NCBI GenBank assembly: GCA_033964015.1
Contig: CM066912.1
Span: forward strand, 9,416,015-9,480,014
Direction: 5' to 3'
Length of the DNA: 64,000 nucleotides
Origin: Scolanthus callimorphus
Taxonomy: Eukaryota > Cnidaria > Anthozoa > Actiniaria > Edwardsiidae
Positions 58,730-64,000 of this stretch are shown piece by piece. A model generated the notes under the pieces. The model saw only the letters and a list, made by a program, of their open reading frames with translations, searched no databases and was not told where the DNA came from. The position numbers and the translations under genes are program-made. Positions within the stretch are counted from its first letter, which is position 1, and each line of letters opens with the position of its first letter.

Positions 58730-59987
58730 CAATGGCTTAAGGCCATGTTCACATGGAGGGAACCCCGGTTCGGTGGGATTACTTGCCTTTCCATAATGAT
58801 TAACAATTAGTCGCCAAAGGTGAGGTAAATATTGACAAATAGTCATATAGACGAAACAGAGGTGACTATTCGCCGATATTTACGGAGTCTGAGGTGATTA
58901 ATTGTTTTAGTATAATTACTCAACTGACTTAAAGATTTTCGACTAAAAAATTCGCTTTAATAGGGGTATTTTTTAGTTGTTCGTAATAAAGTGCGCGCGA
59001 TCCTAAATGCTTTCAATGTTATATTAACGTATAGGTAAAGGTGAATATAGCAAAATATGACGAACATCTCAACCAATCAGTGCGCGGAATCGCTTGAGTA
59101 ATTACACTAATAAGCAATTATTGGATGAGGTTGAGCATGACATCGATAATTGGCAAGGCCGAGGTTTGTGTTATCTGCCGAAGCGAAGCTGAGGACTTGA
59201 CGATTATCGATGTCATGCGAAAACCGAATCCAATAATTGTTTTATTATTCATTGTCTGACATACATTCAATTTCTTGTGTCGAACACGTCGCAAAGCGAG
59301 CAGCCACCGTGAAAAGAAAAGAAGCACAAAATTTGCCGGGTTTTTGTAATTTCGCACAAACTGCCGCTGAAATAACTTGCAGGCTCGGTCCAATAACCTG
59401 TACAGAGAACTGTTTCCGCTGAAAATAGCGCGGGCTCGGTCCAACAACCTCTACAGAGAACTGTTCCCGCTGAAAATAGCGCGGGCGCTTGCAAACTGCC
59501 AGAGTTGTGCATAGACTTTGAGCCAATCAGAAAACGATTACTGAGTACAATGAATAATAATCTCTCTTATTTGCTTGCTTGTGTTCACATCAGAGGTGGG
59601 GGACCCTACACAAAAGAGCCCTGCGTTCATCTAAACAGCCCTTACAGAGAAATACCTTGAATCTACAAGGCTCAGCATAGTAGGGACCCCTCCCTCAAAG
59701 TAGTAGAGCTTATGTAAGACCATATCATAAATGCGCAGGGTGACGAGGTTTTGCCTACTGCAAATACAATGACATTTAAATACTCTCTTAGAGTGTCAAT
59801 GATAATTTCTTGTCTATCGCATCGCCCAGGCGAATAAAAATTCGTATTATAATGCAAAATTACCAATAACTACGCTAAGTGAGGTGTATCAAACCTGTGT
59901 TTTTTCTATTTGTTGTTGTTGTTGTTTTTCAAGCCCTCCAGGAGACTCTCAAGCTAGTCCACATACTGATAATTGCTTATCATGCAG
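58730..59987. other. Last intron of the element 3 transposase with hairpins and a tandem repeat
   Basis: An inverted pair at 59115-59245 (AGCAATTATTGGATGAGG, GACATCGATAAT against ATTATCGATGTCATGC, CCAATAATTGTT) forms a MITE-like hairpin. A 51-bp unit (GGCTCGGTCCAA, ACAGAGAACTGTT, CCGCTGAAAATAGCGCGG) is duplicated at 59382-59485. No exon seen. Confidence 0.55.
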
Positions 59988-60744
59988 GTCTGAGCTCAAG
60001 GTCAAAAGAATCCAAGAAATCAGAGAAAAAGTCCTTTTACTGGAGGGAAATAAAGAGAACACATGCTTCATCCGTGTCCCGAACTTTAAGGGACTCTGCA
60101 ACTGAGGTATGTGGATGACGTATAGATTTATGCCATGACGTATTTTGTTATGCCATGGCTGTGTAAAAGTTAAGGCATGGAACGTGAGAAGTCCGTGCAC
60201 GGCATGGTAATTTCTCCTTCGGTTGGACACTCATTTCGTGCGATATGATTGCCTGAATGTCCACGAGAAAGCGATGTGCCGTCCCGTGGAATATTTTTTC
60301 CACAGTCAAAAATTTCATCAGATACTGTACTGTTTTAAGATAGCGAAATTGAATTATTTTCATTATCCAAAATCCACATTGCGATGATTCATAATATTCT
60401 TGATATATTTTGTCCTGCGAAAATTTTTACACGAAAAATGGACCAGAGCGAGCAACAGGTATAGGCGTGCGCGGGGGACCAACTGCTGTGCAAAATACAT
60501 TTTTAACTCAAGCCTTTTAAAATTTGTTTTCTTTTTTCGTATGATAATATAAATATACCTTAATAATGTTTCCGTCTTACAGTGATATTTTTCATTAAAA
60601 AGCGAAAATTGCTTTTACACTTTTACAGTACCTTAATGCAATTATCATGTGTTCCTTTTTTAAATTGGGCTCAACGCAATATCACGATCATGTATAGGAA
60701 CATTTAATTTCAATTATAGTATTGTCTTTACGTGTAAAAATGTA

Positions 60745-61050
60745 TGTGAAAATGAATTATATTTCTGGATAACAAAATTCCAGAAAATCGTGGAAAATCC
60801 AACCTCTCTCTCAGAAAACCTGCATCTTGAAAATGTACTTGAAGCTCAATTACCTTTCTGTTTGGAAAATTCCAGAAAATCGTGGAATATCCAAACTCCA
60901 TCATTGCCACAAAATGTGCTTTTAAGATTTTCTACGATTTTCTAGGAAATTCTTATGGCACTATTTCACACCTTTACTATGAATTTGGATTTATTGCGAT
61001 TTTCCACGATTTCGTAGAAAATCACAGAAAATCGCAATTTTTATCAAATA
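60745..61050. repeat. Repeat cluster near the presumed right end of element 3
   Basis: At least six copies of an AT-rich motif (CCAGAAAATCGTGGAAAATC and its complement GATTTTCCACGATTTCG) occur in both orientations over 300 bp, 640 bp after the transposase stop. This resembles CACTA subterminal repeats and may mark the right end of element 3 near 61060. I found no terminal inverted partner, which would lie outside the window. Confidence 0.5.
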
Positions 61051-62002
61051 CATAGGTTTTCAGCTCGCACGGGATGGTAAATGCAAAAGTAACGACTACC
61101 ATGAATATAAAATTTAGTTTTTTTTTATTTGATACAATACGCAAAATTAATTATTCGCTTTTGAACAATGGCTGGTATGCATTTGCGTATTAGGTGTATA
61201 TGACATAAATATAGCTAGGACTTTTCAAGGGATCACTCACAAATAGTCTGATTGTTAAATAACTGACGATTACATGTACAGTGTAGAGATGAAATAGAGT
61301 ATATCCAAATGGTTGAGCCCATGTATTTACCATTTCCCCATCATACACCTCCTTACCCAAATCCTTTCCCATTTAAGTATTGCTATATCTTTTAGCTAGG
61401 GCACACAATGCAACAGAAAAGCTTTACAATCCATCTGTAAGTGCAACCCCTAGCGCCAAACATATTACCGGGGGGGGAGGGTACTTGGCTTGATATAGGG
61501 TGGGTGGGTATGTGCCGCTGAGAATTTCAAATGCGGCCCTTGTTCTAAAACGATTTTTCAAGAAAAGCAACCCCGTTAAATTTGTTTGCACCAAAATGAG
61601 ACCCTGTTCTAAAGAGAAATTAATCAAACCTGTAAATAAAAATTATTGCTGTTTACATGTTACAGTATTTTCTGTAATAGAATGTTGAAGCTTGTTGAAT
61701 TCTTTACATTTAATAAAACAATACGTGACCGCTGGGTCGCTTCCTAGAAGATTTTACTGGGTGGTCTTTATTATCATACCCCGTTCTAGTGGATGGTTCC
61801 TAATCGGTACCCTGTTCTATCGGCTGGAGGAAGACAATGGGACCCCGTTTGGCGGCACATACCCCTATAGCTCTTGTAAGGGAGTACCCCCCAGACATAT
61901 TGCACTTCTATCTGCACCATAGATGCATGTACCCATTGGGTACCTTTCTATTTCTTTTGCCACTTGCCAATGGATGGGAAATCCAGGTGGAAGTGTGTTT
62001 TA
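61051..62002. other. Spacer between element 3 and the kinase fragment
   Basis: No gene is supported. Phrases such as CCCCGTTCTAGTGGATGG and GACCCTGTTCTAAAG recur imperfectly at 61480-61870 and look like an old dispersed repeat. Confidence 0.4.
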
Positions 62003-62390
62003 CTATAGACCATCATCTAAAACATGTTCTAATGTGGCCTGGATACAATTAATGGAAGGCCTGATTCCTGGATTTTCATGCATACACTCCTTGGAAAGCT
62101 CATGCAATGGGATGTACTTACAAGGGAGGATTCTTAACATTGCTCCAAATGAGTATTACATCACTTTTAAATGACTGACAGTGAGTACCTCTTATCAGCT
62201 CTGGTGCAATATGGAAATATTTTTTTCTGTATTTCTTTTGTTCCTCTTTGCTTAGTTTATAGTATTTAGCATCATTAGTTCTTCGACATTTCCCAAAATC
62301 AATAACTATAGGGTGAAGGGTGTCCTTTCCATTATCTGTTATTATTACATTATCACCTTTAATGTCATTGTGGAGCAGGGAAATACCATG
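62003..62390 (-). pseudogene. Protein-kinase catalytic-domain fragment, frameshifted and 5' truncated
   Basis: Read on the minus strand from 62390, the sequence encodes the kinase catalytic loop as HNDIKGDNV (canonical HRD-x-K-x-x-N), a DFG motif (VIDFGK), an APE motif (HIAPELIRG), then KSDV. One surplus base near 62155 breaks the frame inside the segment equivalent to SDVYSFG. The next frame continues with the C-lobe (LHELSKECMHENPGIRPS) and ends at a TAG at 62003-62005. HRD is changed to HND, which often lowers activity. No intron splits it. The 5' side ends abruptly at the tail of the LINE, so the N-lobe is displaced or lost. It belongs to no transposon I recognise and is probably a broken host gene or retrocopy. 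Confidence 0.75.
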
Positions 62391-64000
62391 GACAACAACA
62401 ACAACAACAAGTCTTATTTCCTCAAAAATTTACAAAAGTTTTATAATGATAGTTTGGAAAAAAGAAAGAGGGCTGGCTACCTAGAATAACTAAAGAGTTA
62501 AAAGTTTTAGGCAGCCAGTTATATACATATAGATTTAATACAAATATAGGTCGGCACACGAACACATATACAAAAATGAACAAACAACAAACAAAAATAA
62601 CATTTAATGCACGATTAAGGGATGAATGCTTTCCTTCACTTTAGATATAGGAGAAAGAACCAAAAAACTAATATGTTTCGAAAAATTTATCCTTTTGTGT
62701 TTTCTTAAAAATAGATAGTGATGATGATGACTTTATGTTAGCTTCAATAGTATTCCAAATTGTTGGGCCTTGAAAACGAATATTAAATTTACCATAGTTG
62801 GTTCTCGCATAGGGAAGATAATAAGACTGTTTTGCTGAAAGCCTGGTATTGTAATTATGGACACTTGATACTCTAGTAAAAAAGGAATGAAATGTTGTAG
62901 GCAGAAGATGGTTATAAAATTTGTACATAAAAATAGAAATATGAAATTTAACAAGGTCAAAAAACTTAATTACCCGAAGAGATTTGAACAAAGGACTTGA
63001 ATGCCTATCAAACGGAGAAAAAGTGATAATACGCATGGCTTTCTTTTGGAGTATAAATACTGGTTTAAGAGTTGTATCATATGTGTTTCCCCAAATGATA
63101 ATGCCATAAGTCAAGAAAGGATAGATTAAAGCGTAATATAATTTCACCAAAATACTTAAGTCAACAAAATGTCTTAACTTGCATAAAATCCCAATGCTTC
63201 TTCTTATTTTTTTACCTATAAATTCTACTTGTTTTTTCCAATTTAGGTGTGAGTCAATTAAAATGCCAAGGTACTTAATACAATATTCTCTTTTCAATTG
63301 CTTATTAGACAATAATAGATTAAAAGTAGAATCTTGTAATTTCTTTTGTGGTGGATGAAATAATACAAAGTTTGATTTCTCAATATTTAAAGAAAGTTTG
63401 TTAGCACATAGCCAAGTATGAATATTAATTAACTCAACATTTATGTTATTTTGAAGTAACTGGAGATTTTTATGCTCACAAAATAAATTTGCATCATCTG
63501 CAAATAAATGAAAATCAAACATTTTTGAGGAGTGATGAAAATCATTAATGTACAATAGAAACAATAGAGGGCCGAGGACAGATCCCTGTAGAATTCCACA
63601 TGACGTAGGACACCTTTCTGACGTTACATTATTTACTACAACAACTTGTTGTCGGTTATCAAGATATGATTTGAACCAATCATTTGCAGTTCCTCTTACA
63701 CCATAATGTTCTAACTTCTTTAACAATATTTTATGATTCACAGTATCAAATGCCTTACTAAAGTCAAGAAAAATTCCACAAGAATGTCTACGGTCCTCTA
63801 TTGATTTCTGTATTTTGTCGACTATAGATAATATAGCATGGTCAGTGTTATGTTTAGACCTAAATCCAAATTGCTTGTCAAATAAAGTTCCATGAATCTC
63901 CAAAAAATTAATTAATCTATTATACATGAGTTTCTCAAGCAATTTGTGAAAGACAGAAAGTAATGAGATAGGACGATAATTGGACAAACAAGTTTGGGAG
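62391..64000 (-). mobile_element. Non-LTR retrotransposon (LINE), 3' part
   Basis: The minus-strand element ends in a TTG/GTT trinucleotide tail (62392-62410 on the plus strand) directly against the kinase fragment. About 250 bp of 3' UTR lies between the tail and the reverse-transcriptase stop at 62668. The 5' part (endonuclease, first ORF) lies beyond the window. The microsatellite-type tail and RT style suggest a CR1/Jockey-like group; I cannot fix the clade by eye. Confidence 0.85.
62668..63987 (-). CDS. LINE reverse transcriptase, C-terminal part
   Basis: The frame is open from the window edge to a stop at 62668, at least 439 codons. Visible motifs in order: NYRPISLLSVFHKLLEK (motif 1), LDFSKAFDTVNH with the first catalytic Asp near residue 75, CGILQGSVLGPLLFLLYIND (motif 3/B), the catalytic FADD at about 162-165, KYLGILIDSHLNWKKQ (thumb-proximal motif), then about 200 residues of C-terminal region. 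The protein reverse-transcribes the LINE RNA at the nicked target. No frameshift is seen in this part. The methionine at 63987 is not the true start: the sequence before it (SQTCLSNYR-like) continues in frame, so the entry is partial. The upstream endonuclease is not in the window. Confidence 0.92.
   Translation of the reverse strand: MSNYRPISLLSVFHKLLEKLMYNRLINFLEIHGTLFDKQFGFRSKHNTDHAILSIVDKIQKSIEDRRHSCGIFLDFSKAFDTVNHKILLKKLEHYGVRGTANDWFKSYLDNRQQVVVVNNVTSERCPTSCGILQGSVLGPLLFLLYINDFHHSSKMFDFHLFADDANLFCEHKNLQLLQNNINVELINIHTWLCANKLSLNIEKSNFVLFHPPQKKLQDSTFNLLLSNKQLKREYCIKYLGILIDSHLNWKKQVEFIGKKIRRSIGILCKLRHFVDLSILVKLYYALIYPFLTYGIIIWGNTYDTTLKPVFILQKKAMRIITFSPFDRHSSPLFKSLRVIKFFDLVKFHISIFMYKFYNHLLPTTFHSFFTRVSSVHNYNTRLSAKQSYYLPYARTNYGKFNIRFQGPTIWNTIEANIKSSSSLSIFKKTQKDKFFETY

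Larger units (their letters stand above)
38683..60105 (+). pseudogene. Element 3 transposase, CACTA/EnSpm-like, catalytic exons lost, interrupted by element 2
   Basis: Exons: 38683-38821, 38953-39728, 53185-53285, 55205-55439, 55746-55858, 57306-57466, 58081-58187, 58323-58691 and 59988-60105 (stop). Exon 1 encodes a C2H2-like finger (CCSCSRKLSRPQRLEGHLQK). Exon 2 is acidic, then helical, then Cys-rich (EVCGKCSTN, CEKCF). Exon 4 carries FNTDGAPLY, as in element 1. Exons 6-9 match the C-terminal fold of the element 1 protein in order and phase. Two lesions: a frame change near 39565, so the total is one base over a whole number of codons, and no exons equivalent to element 1 exons 5-7 (PARA, DYMHG, FRNWL) between 55858 and 57306. 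Flanking phases still match, so a core-less protein could be spliced. Element 2 fills intron 2. Confidence 0.75.

Overview
The window is eukaryotic, intron-rich DNA packed with mobile elements. Multi-exon genes with GT-AG introns, BEN, SAM and Tudor-like domains, metazoan-style CACTA/EnSpm transposases, tRNA-derived SINEs, a FADD-type LINE and dozens of palindromic MITEs suggest an invertebrate animal, most likely a cnidarian such as a stony coral or anemone. The taxon is inferred from repeat and gene style and was not tested. I see no prokaryotic operons, rRNA or CRISPR.

Most of the window reads as one stack of nested CACTA-like DNA transposons. Three large elements each carry two divergently transcribed genes around a 150-330 bp shared promoter: a large CACTA-type transposase and a smaller nuclear accessory protein. 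Element 1 (1869-28483, 26.6 kb) has an intact 974-codon transposase (minus) and an intact 609-codon Tudor-like/BEN protein (plus). Element 2 (39744-52310, 12.6 kb, CACAGG termini, AGT target duplication) has a damaged transposase (minus) and an intact 361-codon SAM-domain protein (plus). Element 3 is the host of the others. Its BEN gene runs on the minus strand from 38392 to 795 and its transposase on the plus strand from 38683 to 60105. Element 1 sits in an intron of the element 3 BEN gene, and element 2 sits in an intron of the element 3 transposase gene. A 2.9 kb non-autonomous CACTA element (28898-31775, CACTACTGGG termini, TCT duplication) lies in another intron, and a 1 kb TIR element has landed in the BEN repeat exon.

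Element 1 contains a 3.44 kb foldback element (22201-25644) with two arms of about 1.53 kb. Its BEN gene has also amplified one 66-bp exon with its intron as a 321-bp tandem unit, giving seven near-identical exons. Element 3 looks oldest: it has frameshifts and has lost the catalytic exons of its transposase.

The right edge (61-64 kb) leaves the stack. It holds a frameshifted, truncated protein-kinase fragment next to a non-LTR retrotransposon whose reverse transcriptase is open to the window edge. By analogy with plant En/Spm (TnpD transposase plus TnpA, which binds subterminal repeats), I infer that the accessory BEN and SAM proteins are the animal counterparts of TnpA. That is the most interesting idea here. 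Exon borders were placed by eye from splice signals, phase and family resemblance. For three genes (element 1 transposase, BEN1 and SAM2) the exon lengths sum to whole codons with a single terminal stop.
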